64,000 nucleotides of DNA from Kitagawia praeruptora (GCA_037693485.1 CM075344.1:21970501-22034500), one strand, 5' to 3'. Numbered from the stretch's first letter, positions 20,555 through 32,500 are shown. Notes: generated by a model from the letters alone, not told the origin. Translations and numbers: made by a program.

Positions 20555-22340
20555 AACTATAATCCGTGACAAAGCAATAGTTACGTTGTCCCGGATTGTT
20601 GTTTCTATTTTTTAAAAAATATTTATCGACGATCCAACCGTACCTATGGCAATATATACATAATTTAGTGATATTGCCAAGATTTTAAAAAATAATAAAT
20701 TAATTTGGATGGTAAAATTAGTAGTCAACTATTGATTTGACTAGTAATACTAACTAGTCCGTTGTCCCGGATTGTTCTTTCTATTTTTAAAAAAATACTT
20801 ATCGACGATCCAACCGCACGTATGTTAATATGTATTTAATTTAGTGATATTCTCAAGATTTTAAAAAATAATAAATTTATTTTGATGGTAAAAGTGGTAG
20901 TCAACTATCGACTTGACCCGTACTCCTAACTAGTGCTTTGTCCAGGATTGTTCTTTCTATTTTTTAAAAAATACTTATCGACGATCCAACCGCACGTATG
21001 TCAATATCTATCTAATTTAGTGATATTCCAAAGATTTTAAAAAATAATAAATTTATTTGGATGGTAAAAGTGGTAGTCAACTATCGATTTGACCCGTACT
21101 ACTAACTATTGCTTTGTCCCGAATTGTTGTTTTTATTTTTTAAAAAATACTTATCGACGATCCAACAGCATGTATGTCAATATATATCTAATTTCGTGAT
21201 ATTCCCAATTTTTTAAAAAATAATAAATTTATTTTGATGGTAAAAGTGGTAGTCAACTATCGACTTGACCCGTACTCCTAACTAGTGCTTTGTCCCGGAT
21301 TGTTCTTTCTATTTTTTAAAAAATACTTATCGACGATCCAACCGCACGTATGTCAATATGTATTTAATTTAGTGATATTCCCAAGATTTTAAAAAATAAT
21401 AAATTTATTTGGATGGTAAAAGTGGTAGTCAACTATCGATTTGACCCGTACTGCTAACTAGTACTTTGTCCCGGATAGTTGTTTTTATTTTTTAAAAAAT
21501 ACTTATCGACGATCCAACCGCACGTATGTCAATATATCTCTAATTTAGTGATATTCCCAAGTTTTTAAAAAATAATAAATTTATTTGGATGATAAAAGTG
21601 GTAGTCAACTATCGATTTGACCCGCACTGCTAACTAGTGCTTTGTCCCGGATTGTTCTTTCTATTTTTGAAAAAATAGTTATCGACGATCCAACCGCACG
21701 TATGTCAATATATATCTAATTTAGTGATATTCCCAAGATTTTAAAAAATAATAAATTTATTTGGATGGTAAAAATGGTAGTCAACTATCGATTTGACCCG
21801 TACTCCTAACTAGTGCTTTGTCTAGGATTGTTCTTTCTATTTTTTAAAAAATACTTATCGACGATTCAACCGCACGTATGTCAATATATATCTAATTTAG
21901 TGATATTCCAAAGATTTTAAAAAATAATAAATTTATTTGGATGGTAAAAGTTGTAGTCAACTATCGATTTGACCCGTACTACTAACTATTGCTTTGTCCC
22001 GGATTGTTGTCTCTATTTTTTAAAAAATACTTATCGACGATCCAACAGCATGTATGTCAATATATATCTAATTTCGTGATATTCCCTATTTTTTAAAAAA
22101 TAATAAATTTATTTTGATGGTAAAAGTGGTAGTCAACTATCGACTTGGCCCGTACTCCTAACTAGTGCTTTGTCTAGGATTATTTTTTCTATTTTTAAAA
22201 AAATACTTATCAACGATCCAATTGCACGTATGTTAATATATATCTAATTTAGTGATATTCCCAAGTTTTTAAAAAATAATAAATTTATTTGGATAGTAAA
22301 AGTGGTAGTCAACTATCGATTTGACCCGTACTCCTAACTT
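20555..22340. repeat. Tandem array, about ten 176-bp units
   Basis: The phrase 'tatcgacgatccaac' recurs at 175-177-bp spacing (about 20627, 20802, 20979, 21155, 21331, 21508, 21683, 21859, 22035, 22211). Each unit contains the near-palindrome 'ttttttaaaaaat' and 'gtagtcaactatcga'. An inverted partial copy sits at about 20500-20550. It lies wholly inside CACTA 1. Confidence 0.85.
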
Positions 22341-23045
22341 TTAACGGATTAGTAACGGAAATATTTCAAATTGTAACAGATTAGTAACGGAAAATGTATG
22401 ACCATTCTAATACTACCAATAGATTAGTAACGGAAAATGTATGACCGATCTAAAATTTCCAACGGAATATTCCGTTGGCAACTCGTTGCTAGAAATGGGC
22501 GGGTTCTTTTTGGTTCTTTTAGCGCCCATTTTTTTTCATTTTTAATTGGGGGGAATTTATCCGGTTTTTTTTTCGTTGTTTAGCGCCTATTTTTTCTCTC
22601 TTTTCATTCTAATATTACCAACGGATTAGTCACGGAAAAGAGTATGACCGATCTAAAATTCCCAACGGAATATATCGTTGGTAAAGCATTGTTAGTTCCT
22701 TGGTAAATTATTGTTATTCTGTTAGTACTCTTTCCGTTGGCATCTCGTTGCTATAAATGGGCGGCAATTTTAGCACCAAAATTTTGGTAAATTTTGATTA
22801 AGAATTCGTTGGGTATCCGTTGGTTGAGCATTGACTTTTCAACAATTTATTTTCCGTTAGGAATCTGTTAGCAATCCCCAACGGAAATTTCCGTTACTAA
22901 ATATCCGTTACTGAATCGTTGCGAATGTGTTATTTTATAATTGGCTTTTCAGAATAATCATATGGGTGAGTAATTCGTTAGTAAATAGCAACGGACACAT
23001 TTCCGTTGGGAAATTTCGTTAGCAAAACTGGGATTTCTTGTAGTG

Positions 23046-23456
23046 CACAGAGATTTGTTATACGTGATAAAAAATGATGAGTTTAGACAAAAAAACACCT
23101 TAAAAATCTGAAGATTTTGATGAAGATAGCGACGAAATCATACAATCATTCGTTTGATGAAACCATGTTATCTTCAGTAATTAGAAGATAACATAATAAG
23201 TAGGATTATGAGTAGTGTCAATAGATCGAGACACGGATCATCCTGGACCTGCAGGATAAGGAGATTCTGGAGCACTTAACTTATTTTCGGGTACGTAGCT
23301 TCCCCGAAAATGAAGAATTTAATGTTCATTTCAATGCATGATCTCGATCTTTAAGTGATTGCAAGTGATATGCCAGATTAACATATATTTTTATAACCAC
23401 GTAGATTTGAGATTGGTTAAAATAATAAGAACAAGCTTACTCACCACTGAGATCTT
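23046..23456. other. GLP1 downstream flank
   Basis: No gene seen. From about 23410 the text ('acaagcttactcacc', 'gatcttta') matches the sequence downstream of GLP2 at 39.1 kb, so this is the far end of the duplicated GLP1 unit. Confidence 0.4.
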
Positions 23457-23458
23457 TA

Positions 23459-23709
23459 CTCCCTCCGTCCCGGTCATTTGTTTACGTTGTTTGGAGAGTG
23501 TCTGGCACGCATTTTAATGCATATTTTAAGGATAGTTCCATAACTTATTTTTAAAATTTTCTTTTTTTGTATAAAAATAGGAATGTTCTATTTTTATACA
23601 TAAAAAGAAAATTGTAAAAACAAATTATGGAGCTATACTTTATATGCACCTTAAAATGCGTGCCAAAGAATCTTAAAACAATGTAGAAAATCTATTGGGA
23701 CAGAGGGAG
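23459..23709. mobile_element. Stowaway MITE
   Basis: CTCCCTCCGTCCC ... GGGACAGAGGGAG with TA target duplications (23457-23458, 23710-23711). The uninterrupted site is present downstream of GLP2. Confidence 0.85.
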
Positions 23710-24467
23710 TATTATTTAAGCTTAATATCAACAAGCATGATTTGATACAAGTAACCAATGGTGATATGCAAGCTAAACATATATTTAAACATAATTGCCA
23801 GCCATAGCAATTAATTAAAAACATATAGAGAGGTAACACTACAACAAAAATGGACAAAACCTACCACATAAAACATACCAAAAAATATTGGTAGGAAATG
23901 AGTGAGTATTTCCTACCAATGTTCAAGTTGGTAGGAAATGGTATTAGTGGGGCCCAAAGTTTGTACACGCAAGCAACATTTCCTACCAAATTTCGGTCGG
24001 AAACTAAAACCTACCAACTTTGGTCGGTTTTGGCCACATTTTCACTGAAAAATGGCCCCACATTCCACATCATCATCCCTTATATATTTTAAATTAATAA
24101 ACAATTTCTGAATTTCCGCCAAAAATGTTACGAAAAATTTGAATTTACCGCCCACTTCAAAACCTACCAATATTGGTAGGAAATGGTCTGGGAAGTTTCC
24201 GCCAAAAAATTGTGCAAATTTTGAATTTCCTTCACACATCAAAACCTACCAATATTGGTAGGTTTTGGCAGCATCTGGGACCAATTAAGACCCCACCTAC
24301 CACATCATCATCCTTCACATTTTTCAAATTAATAAATAAACGATTTCTTAAAAATAAAAATAAATGTCATTTTTCCTTGTTCTTTTCCCACCACTTTTGG
24401 TAGGAAATAGACTTGTCATGAAAAATAGTACTTATACATAATTTGTATTGACATAAACATAATTGAT

Positions 24468-24527
24468 ACCCAGCTGAGTGGTAAGATTCTTGTACATTAT
24501 GTGAGTGGTTGAAGGTTCGAATCCCAC
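24468..24527 (+). repeat. tRNA-like module 1
   Basis: 'cagctgagtggtaag' resembles a polymerase III A box and 'ggttcgaatcccac' a B box, about 30 bp apart. It does not fold as a full tRNA. Related modules are at 26626, 27347 and 28115. Confidence 0.5.
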
Positions 24528-24744
24528 TGAATAACTTAATTTTTCCTCTGGTGCTATTTCCTACAAATATTGGTAGGTTTTGAGTTACATTTTCCCGCCA
24601 TCAGTCGTGGACATTTTTTATTGGACCAAATAATTATGCTCATTTCCTACCAATATTGGTAGGAAACGACTCTGAAGCAAATTTCAGACCCCATCACCTT
24701 TTTGCTTTTATAGTGTTTGGTGTTAAAAATGTGTGGATAAGAAA

Positions 24745-24805
24745 GAAAGGGAAAGAAGAAGAAGAAGAAGAGAAAGAAGAAGAAGAGAAAGAAGAAGAAG
24801 AAGAT
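24745..24805 (+). repeat. (GAA)n-rich microsatellite
   Basis: Repeated gaagaagaa/gagaaaga upstream of the transposase remnant. Confidence 0.8.
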
Positions 24806-24949
24806 TAAATCATCAAATCTCATTGTAAGTTTAAAATTAATAAATTATGTATTTGTAAGTTATTCAAGAAATTATGTCTTTGTTGTTTTTAATTCATTCA
24901 TATTTAATATTTGTGAAAATGAGATACATTTTGTGGATAATTTCTCCGA

Positions 24950-25754
24950 AAATCCGAATTTAAGTCTTGGTTCAAGCAAAAGGTACTTTCATTAATCTTG
25001 CATTTATAGGATATATTTAGCATGAATTTTTTTATAATACATTAAATATTTTTTTGTTGTATAGATTGAGCATGGTGTCAACTATGAGCTTTTTAAAGAC
25101 TTGATTGACGGTCCAATATGCAATGTTTTCTCATATGAAGGTTGTAAGGTTAATGGATACAAGTTTCATCTTAATGATGGAGTTTTTGTTAAAGGCACTT
25201 TTCACAATGATGTTCTTGTTAATTACTATGGTCGATTAGAGCAAATTATTAAGCTCGTCTATGGAGGAGGGAATTTTGCATATTTGTTTAGGTGTCATTG
25301 GTTTGATAGTATTGGAAACGGTGTTCGAGTTGATAAGAATCGTGTTGTGACTATTGATGTAAAATCAAAGTTAAGGTCGGATGAGGTATTTATTTTGTCT
25401 AGTCAAGCAATTCAAGTATACTATGCTCCTAGCGTGTTAAATCCTCAGAGCAATTTGTATACGGTTGTGAATTGTAAAAACCGTCCCATTGATGAAACTA
25501 CCAATGAACCAAATGAAGATGCCTTTCAAGAGAATGTATCAAATGCATCTTCATCCTCTTTTTTCATTGATTTTGCACAATATGATCCCATTCAAATCAC
25601 TCGAACTCTAAATCGTGACAAAGAAGGGGAAGAATATGAAGAAGAAGATGAAGACGAAGAAAATGAGAGAGAAGAAGAAGAAAATGAGGGAGAAGAAGAA
25701 AGAAACGAAGAAGAAGAGGATGAAGAAACCGACGGTTATGAAGATATTGATTGA
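24950..25754 (+). pseudogene. CACTA transposase C-terminal remnant (DUF4216)
   Basis: A short block 'EFKSWFKQK' ends at a GT donor near 24984. An acceptor at 25063-25064 opens a 230-codon frame: 'IEHGVNYELFKDL', 'CKVNGYKFH', 'YYGRLEQIIKLVYGGG', 'LFRCHWFD', 'VFILSSQAIQVYYA'. This is the DUF4216 domain found at the C-terminal side of En/Spm-type TNPD transposases. It ends in a glutamate-rich tail (about 25615-25752). The upstream catalytic transposase domain is absent, so it cannot cut DNA by itself. The open frame suggests recent loss or retained use of this part. Confidence 0.75.
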
Positions 25755-25884
25755 TAGGTACATTTCAAACTTTAATTGTACTCGTACTTTAAATTTTGTT
25801 TATGCTAGTAATTTAAATATTGATGGTGAATCTTAAATCAAATTGTTGCTAGTTGATTTTAATTGTACATAACAGTTGGACATT

Positions 25885-25960
25885 TAATGTAAGCCCAATC
25901 ACATTTGTTAAATTAAGCCCATGGGCTGCTAAGCCCATCTCTATCTCTCCCTATAAATAC
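25885..25960 (+). promoter_or_regulatory. Promoter-like region with AAGCCCA motifs and TATA box
   Basis: Several GCCCA/TGGGC motifs ('aagcccatgggct', 'aagcccatct') precede TATAAATA at 25952-25959. This combination is common in plant housekeeping promoters. A purine-rich leader and an ATG follow at 26080. Confidence 0.5.
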
Positions 25961-26079
25961 ATTAAGATGTATTTTTTTTGTGTTAAGCTTTTGAAGGAAA
26001 CCTAGCAGCTCTTACAAAGAAAAGAGAGGCTAGAGAGAAAAGAAGAGAAAGAAGAGAAAGAAGAGAGAACAAGGGCTAC

Positions 26080-26238
26080 ATGGATCCAAGATTTTGGATT
26101 TGGAATTTGTTAATACTTATCATTGTTCACGCTATGGTTTCCTACCTCGAAATCCAAGATTGGTATCATAGCTACTTGTATAAGGCGATGATTTGGTTTT
26201 GTATTTGGTGTATTGTGATGCAAATGACAATTTATTAG
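26080..26238 (+). CDS. Small hydrophobic frame (52 codons) behind a promoter-like region
   Basis: Begins MDPRFWIWNLLILIIVHAMV and ends MTIY. It is about 120 bp downstream of a TATA box, with a purine-rich leader. Two hydrophobic stretches suggest a membrane peptide. No family is recognised, and it may simply be the chance reading frame of a non-coding transcript. Confidence 0.3.
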   Translation: MDPRFWIWNLLILIIVHAMVSYLEIQDWYHSYLYKAMIWFCIWCIVMQMTIY

Positions 26239-26344
26239 TAGCATCCTTGTTGCAGTTTTGAAATAAAATGATTATAAATTGTTATAATATGTTATGTGTG
26301 TTGTATCAATTTTGTATAGGTATAAGCTATTTGTTTATGTGTGT

Positions 26345-26450
26345 TTAGGTGATTGCAATATTGATTGCAATATTGACTGCAATATTGATTGCAATATTGA
26401 TTGCAATATTGATGGTGAATATTGATTGCAATATTGATGGTGAATCTTAA
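26345..26450 (+). repeat. Minisatellite 'attgattgcaat'
   Basis: About seven imperfect 12-14-bp units of 'attgattgcaat', ending in 'gatggtgaatcttaaatc', which also occurs at 25820-25840. Confidence 0.75.
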
Positions 26451-26581
26451 ATCAAAATATTTGCAGTTGGTAGGAAATAGTTGGTAGGAAATAGCAGTTT
26501 TTACATGCTTCTGTTTTAAAACCTACCAAAGTAACGCACTTGGTAGGAAATAGCCTTATCACGAAAAATATATTTTTTGCT

Positions 26582-28072
26582 AATATACATATACAGGAAT
26601 TGTATTCTTGTAAACAGATTGGTCATTAGCTTGGTGGTTTGATGGTAGTACATTGTGGGGATGGTCGGAGGTTCGATTCTTCACAAATAATTTTTTTTTC
26701 CATCTGGGGCTATAACCTACCAATATTAGTGGGAAATAGCTTTATTTCCTACCAATATTGGTAGGAAATGGGCTCAAAATGGTAAAAAAAGCCCAATCAC
26801 CAAAATTATTAATTTTTTTGTGGTTTATTATCATGATTTTTATTGATCAAACTCTGCGACCGTAAAGATCTATACAATTTATTATTGTAGGATAAAAATT
26901 AGTTAATTTGGACTTGTATTGTTATGTTATTGTGTTTTTCGGTAAAAACATAATTATAACGAAAAAAATAATAAATATAAGGATATATCGATAAATTAAA
27001 TTTTTTAATGTGAAATGTCATTTGATAGTGGGAGGAATCTATGAAAAAAAATTGGGCAAAAAAATATATATAAAAACTTAAAGTCCTTTAGAAAGCGAGA
27101 GACCGTAAATGTTCGAAGTTTGAGTAAGGATTTCTACTCATAATTTAGGGGTTGTTCAGGGTTACACTTTTCAAATTAAAATTTTTTTATCAACCATCCA
27201 ACCGTACAGTTGATTAAATATGTTGATGTCAATGGTATATATAAAATGTTAGAATTTTTTTATATAGGAAATCTATCGATTAAATTTTGTACCTACTAAT
27301 ATTTTGGGAATATACATATACAGAAATTGTACTTTTATAACCAGATTGGTCATTAGCTTGGTGGTTTGATGGTAGTACATTGTGGGGGATGGTCGAAGGT
27401 TCGATTCTTTACAAATAATTTTATTTTTCCTCTCAGGCTATAACCTACCAATATTAGTGGGAAATAGCTTTATTTCCTACCAATATTGGTAGGAAATAGG
27501 CTCAAAATGGTAAAAAAAAAGCCCAAACACCAAAATTAATAATTTTCTTAATTTTTTTTTGGTTGATTATCATGATTTTTATTGATCAAACTCTGCGACC
27601 GTAAAGATCTATACAATTTATTATTGTAGGATAAAAATTAGTTAATTTGGACTTGTATTGTTATGTTATTGTGTTTTTCGGTAAAAACATAATTATAACG
27701 AAAAAAAATAATAAATAAAAGGATATATCGATAAATTAAATTTTTTATTGTGAAATGTCATTTTATAGTGGGAGGAATCTATGAAAAAAAATTGGGCAAA
27801 AATATATATATAAAAACTTAAAGTCCTTTAGAAAGCGAGAGACCGTAAATGTTCGAAGTTTGAGTTAGGATTTCTACTCATAATTTAGAGATTGTTCAGG
27901 GTTACACTTTTCAAATTAAATTTTTTTTTTTATCAACGATCCAACCGTACGGTTGATTAAATATGTTGATGTCAATGGTATATATAAAATGTTAGATTTT
28001 TTTTTATTTTTAACTCCTATTTTTTTTATAGGAAATCTATCGATTAAATTTTGTACCTACTAATATTGTGGG
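26582..28072 (+). repeat. Duplicated 0.73-0.76-kb block inside CACTA 2
   Basis: A unit starting 'aatatacatatacag' at 26582 repeats from 27309, and a partial third begins near 28073. Each unit includes a tRNA-like module (A box near 26626, 27347, 28115; B box near 26670, 27398, 28161), a transposase-site palindrome, and 'gagaccgtaaatgttcgaag'. The copies differ by scattered substitutions and small indels. Confidence 0.75.
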
Positions 28073-28639
28073 AATATACTTATACATAATTTGTGTCCAT
28101 ATTAACAGATTGTATACCAGCTCGGTGGTACGAAGCTAGTACGTTATCTGGGTGGTCAAAGGATCGAATCCTTGCAAACAATTTTTTTTCCTCTGGGGCT
28201 ATTTCCTACCAATATTAGTGGGAAATAGCCTACCAAAATTTCCGCCAAAATTTTCACAAAAAAATTGAATTTCCAATGCTCCAATCTGTACAACCTCTTT
28301 TTTTTTTGCCAATTTCCGCCAAAATTTCACGAAAAAAATTAAATTTACCGCCCACATAAAACCTACCAATATTGGTAGGTTTTGATCAATAATAAAAATA
28401 ATAAAAAACTAATTAGGGTATGATATAGACACCTTTTACCCCATTTACCCGACTTACTCTCATTTCAGTCTGCCGCTCTCTTCTCTCCTCTCATCATCAC
28501 CGACCATCTCCTCTCATCATCTCCGACCATCTCGATCATCTCGATCATCATCTTCGATTTTCATCCTCTTTTTAGTAAGCCTTCTATTAAACTCTTCTAT
28601 TTTCATCTTTATTATTCATAAAATATGTGTAAATATGTC

Positions 28640-29160
28640 TTTATAAGATCATTTTGATTCGTTTTTGTACAAATATGTGTTTATAAGATCATATCTATGC
28701 TTATTGTGTGTTTATCTAGCATCAATTAAAGGTTTATAGACTGTTTTTGTACAAATATGTGATAAATATGAATTTGCATATGCATATTATAACTCTGGCT
28801 TCATATGCATGCTATGTAGAGGGGTTTTGGCTTCATATGCTGTAATATGTGTTTATAAGATCATATCTATGCTTATTGTGTGTTTATCTAGCATCAATTA
28901 AAGGTTTATAGACTGTTTTTGTACAAATATGTGATAAATATGAATTTGCATATGCATATTATAACTCTGGCTTCATATGCATGCTATGTAGAGGGGTTTT
29001 GGCTTCATATGCTGTAATATGTATTTATAAGATCATATCTATGCTTATTGTGTGTTTATCTAGCATCAATTAAAGGTTTATAGACTGTTTTTGTACAAAT
29101 ATGTATTAAATTTGAATTTGCATATGCATATTATAACTCTGGCTTCATATGCTGTAATAT
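28640..29160 (+). repeat. Three ~175-bp direct repeats upstream of the TNPA-like gene
   Basis: 'aaaggtttatagactg' and 'gcttattgtgtgtttatc' recur three times at about 175-bp spacing. The repeats may lie in a 5' intron, because an acceptor-like 'cttgtag' precedes the start codon at 29528. Confidence 0.7.
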
Positions 29161-29527
29161 GTATTTATATGCAGGGGTTTTTTGGTTTATATGTGTTTTT
29201 AATACAGGCGTTTGCGTTTTTTTCATGAATCTGATATGTTTTTTTTGCATATATTGTGTTAAATATAGGTCTTATACAGGGGATTTTGCTTGTTTTTTGT
29301 GCTTCTTTTTATTTTGCTATAAGTCCGATCAAACATGGTTCTGTCATTCGTGTTTAACAACTTGAAAACTTGTATTTAATATAAGAGTTTAGAGTGTATA
29401 TGAATCGATGACCAGGTAGTATGATTTTTTATAAAGGGGATTTTGTCATACAATTAATATATGTTTTCAATGCTTTAAGTATTAAGTATATATATATATT
29501 GATCGATTTTCTTGTAGGGTCTCCGTA

Positions 29528-31746
29528 ATGGGAAAAGTTAGTGCCAACAAGGGTAAGGACACCAACAAGGGTAAGGACAAACTTGTTGAAACTGGACCTG
29601 CAAAGAAAGGCAAGAAAAGCAAGACAATTTCAGTGAATGAGCTTTCAAAGATTAGTAAATCAAAGAAAGTTCAGTCTCGCAAAGGCAAAGGGAAAGGGAA
29701 AGGGAAAGGGAAAGGCAAAGGGAAATTGGTTGCGGCTCGTGCTAAGGACAAAGTTCTAGCGATAAAACAATCTTATCCTCGAGGAAAGACAAGGGCAGAG
29801 CTGGCTGAATGGATGGGGCCAAAGAAGCGTTCAAATTCCACTGGACTTTTTGGTAGCACACCCCCACCAGTGCCGAAACGTATTGATATTTCGAATGGAG
29901 TGTAAGTTTATAGTAATACATATACGTTTGTAGATACTAGATAGTTGCATTTTTTATTTACATGGCAGTTGTGTGAGATCATTTAGTAATAATAGTTCTG
30001 TTTTTGTAGCATCATGCATAATAAGGCAAAAAAGACACTCTTGGGCATGGTTCGCGGGTTCTGGCCAGTGGGAGCTTACACATGGACTGAAATAAATGAT
30101 AAGTATCCTGACTGGGTAGAGAAGAAAGTGACGGAGGAATTCTATGTATGTGTCATTTTTGATTTGCTTGATTTGTTATACTTTGGCTTGATTCCGTAAT
30201 TTTTATTGCTTGATGTTTCTTCTATTTTTGTTATTGTAGAAATTTTATCGCCATGAAAAGGGTCAAAGCCGTTCAGATTCGAAGTACACTATAGCATTGC
30301 ATGTGAAGGCGGTGATTAAGAGAACTGTTAATGAAGAGAAAAGCCGAGCTAAGAAAAGGTCCAAGGAGTTGAAAAAATCGTACTTGGAGCTAAGACCTAG
30401 CTATTTGAAGGATCCAGTGTGGGAAGGGTTGGTTGCGCGATGGAACCACGAAGATCATATCAAACGATCTGAAGCTGGTGTAAAAAATCGGAAGAAGGTG
30501 CAAAACTTGCATAGTTCAGGTGCAAAATCTTTTCAGGAAGTGGAGAAGGTAACAATCGATTAATCGTCTTGTATATTAGAACTTAGCTTTAGTGTTCTTG
30601 TTTTTTTTATAAAGATCAACTGTGTACTAATTAAATCATTTGTTAGAATTTAACTGATGAGAAGAACGGTGTTCCTCCAACCCGTCTTCAAGTGTGGGAT
30701 AAAACCCACACTCGCAAAAAAGTTGATGAAAATGGACAACGAGTTTACACAACTGAAGCTGCAAAACAAATTGCGGTATTTACTTTGTAATCTCAATTTA
30801 ATACATATATCTCTATATATTTATATTTTTACAGTCATGTTAAGCCAATTTATTAATCCATAATAATTGATGTATGGCCATTATTACAGTTGAGGTATGC
30901 CAAGGTACTACAGGATAATAACTTTAATCCATCTCAAACTGAGAAGGTCGCGGAGCCGTTTCAGTGGTGGTTGATGGCCACAGAACCTGACAGTGAGAAG
31001 GCGAAGAAAGGCAGGTTTATTGGCTACCCGAGGATTCCACCCCGCGTGCTAATTAGAGACTTGGCAATTCAGTACGTTGAAGAAGAGAACAGGACTGAAA
31101 GTTCAGTAGCAGGTGCGGCTCGTAATAGAGGTGCTCATAACAGTGGTAACATCCCGAGCCAGATATTCTCCGATGTGGTAGGGGGAGTCATTGAGATCCT
31201 TAAAGCTGATCCATCTAAATATCAGCGTGAACTTAATGAAAAGGAAGTTGAAAATCTTGCTCGAGCTGCACTTGATCTTGGTGATCCGGGAAACCGCTCT
31301 CAATTCTCTGAGTTCATTTCAAAGGAAGTACTTAATCTTGTGGCGGACCTTGTGGATGATATGTTCAAAAGGTACCAGGCCAAGGCAAAAGAGGTAAATC
31401 CATTTGATGTATTTTCTGTTAGTCATTTGTGTTAGTTTGTTTTTTTACCTTAATCTGAATAATGTCTCATTTGTGTTTTTTTTTGTTAATGCAATTATAG
31501 GTCATGGGTGATAGTTCTGATGATGAGGACGATGTGACTGACGTATCCGATGATGAAGACGATGTTGAGGCTGATGGTGAAGGTCAAGCTGCTGCTATGG
31601 ACGGTGAAGATGTTGAAGGTGAAAGTGATGCCGACGGTGAAGATGTTGAAGGTGAAAGTGATGCCGGTGAATCTGAAGGTGAAGATGATGGTGGTGAATC
31701 TGAAGGCGATGTTAGTTGTGAAGGCTCTGATGGTGAGGTCGATTAG
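29528..31746 (+). CDS. TNPA-like protein, plant transposase (Ptta/En/Spm, Transposase_24 type)
   Basis: Six exons with GT..AG borders and consistent phase: 29528-29901, 30010-30145, 30240-30548, 30647-30775, 30890-31393, 31501-31746. They give about 565 residues without a stop. Order: lysine/glycine-rich N-terminus with GKGKGKG repeats; 'RGFWPVGAYTWTEIN'; a basic domain with 'DPVWEGLVARWN' and 'KNRKKVQNLHSSGAKSF' (the family pattern WxxLVxxW..NRxxxxHxxGxxSF); 'PTRLQVWDKTHTRK'; then a long acidic tail. In En/Spm the TNPA protein binds subterminal repeats and helps TNPD transposase. Here the matching sites would be the 'cctaccaatattggtagg' palindromes of the same element. Apparently intact, so it may act on itself and on related elements in trans. 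Confidence 0.8.
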
Positions 31747-32299
31747 ACTTTGCTTTCAAATTTAAATTTTAAGTATCTTAAATTAGATGTATGGGAACTC
31801 TGTTTCTACCAATCAGTTTTATGTTGGCTGTTTTTGTGGATTGCTTGAAGCTGTTTTTGTGGTTTGCTTGTGAACTTGTTGTGAACTAAGTACTAGCTTC
31901 CGGAAACTGTCCGGAATTGAATTTGTATTGGATTTGATGTATGGTTTATGTTAAGATGATGAATGGTAGAACTAGTCGGTTTATTTTGTGTATATGATTG
32001 GTTTTTAATATTTTTGTATTTAAATTTAGTTCGTAGTCATGATTTGATAGTATATATATAGCAGGTTGCAATTGAATTTGGTAAATTGTAAATGAATTGT
32101 GGGTGTACAATTGTTTGTACTGGAAATGAAAAAAATCAAAAAAAAAAATTTTTAAAAACCATCAATTCCTACCAACCTGCATATTTCCTACCACACTTAC
32201 CATTCGAAAATAGAAACGTGGTAGGAAATACTTGGTAGGAAATAACAATTTTTACATGCTTCTGTTTTTAAACCTACCAAACTTGGTAGGAAATAAGGG

Positions 32300-32500
32300 A
32301 TTTTCTGGGATCAACATGTGACGTGGCAAAGTGACGTGGAGGTGGGCCCCCACGACACGTGGACTGCCATGTCACAATTCGGGACCACATTTTAGGTGAC
32401 GTGGCACCTGACGTGGCCGATGACGTGTCCGGGTCCACCGCCATGTGGCATGCCATGTGGCTCGCCACATGGGCAGCCACATGGCATGTGGGACCTCTTT
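32300..32500. repeat. GC-rich ACGTGG/CCACATGG cluster at CACTA 2 right end
   Basis: Dense overlapping 'gacgtggc', 'cacgtgg' and 'ccacatgg' motifs in an otherwise AT-rich region, just inside the right subterminal repeats. G-box-like cores (CACGTG) occur at least once. Confidence 0.6.

Larger units (their letters stand above)
16678..23045 (-). mobile_element. CACTA (En/Spm) element 1, gene-carrying, non-autonomous
   Basis: Ends CACTACAAGAAAACCCAG and, inverted, CACTACAAGAAATCCCAG. The 3-bp target duplication is 'cac' (16675-16677, 23046-23048). Both ends are lined with many short 'ttccgttgg'/'ccaacggaa' motifs, the usual subterminal transposase sites. The 6.4-kb interior has no recognisable transposase. 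It carries minus-strand pieces of a LysM receptor kinase and an HMG-box gene, an unassigned exon-like frame, and a 176-bp tandem array. Confidence 0.85.

Noticed and set aside
20555..22340. CRISPR-like or centromeric array
   Set aside because: The units are contiguous 176-bp repeats without unique spacers, in a plant transposon; ten copies within one element are not evidence of a centromere.
25615..25836. Lysine-rich 73-codon frame
   Set aside because: An out-of-frame shadow of the glutamate-rich tail of the DUF4216 remnant.
24468..28175. tRNA genes at the A/B-box modules
   Set aside because: The intervening sequence does not fold as a cloverleaf and acceptor-stem pairing is missing, so they were recorded as tRNA-like repeats only.
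31550..31765. 71-codon frame over the last TNPA-like exon
   Set aside because: Shadow of the acidic tail in another frame.
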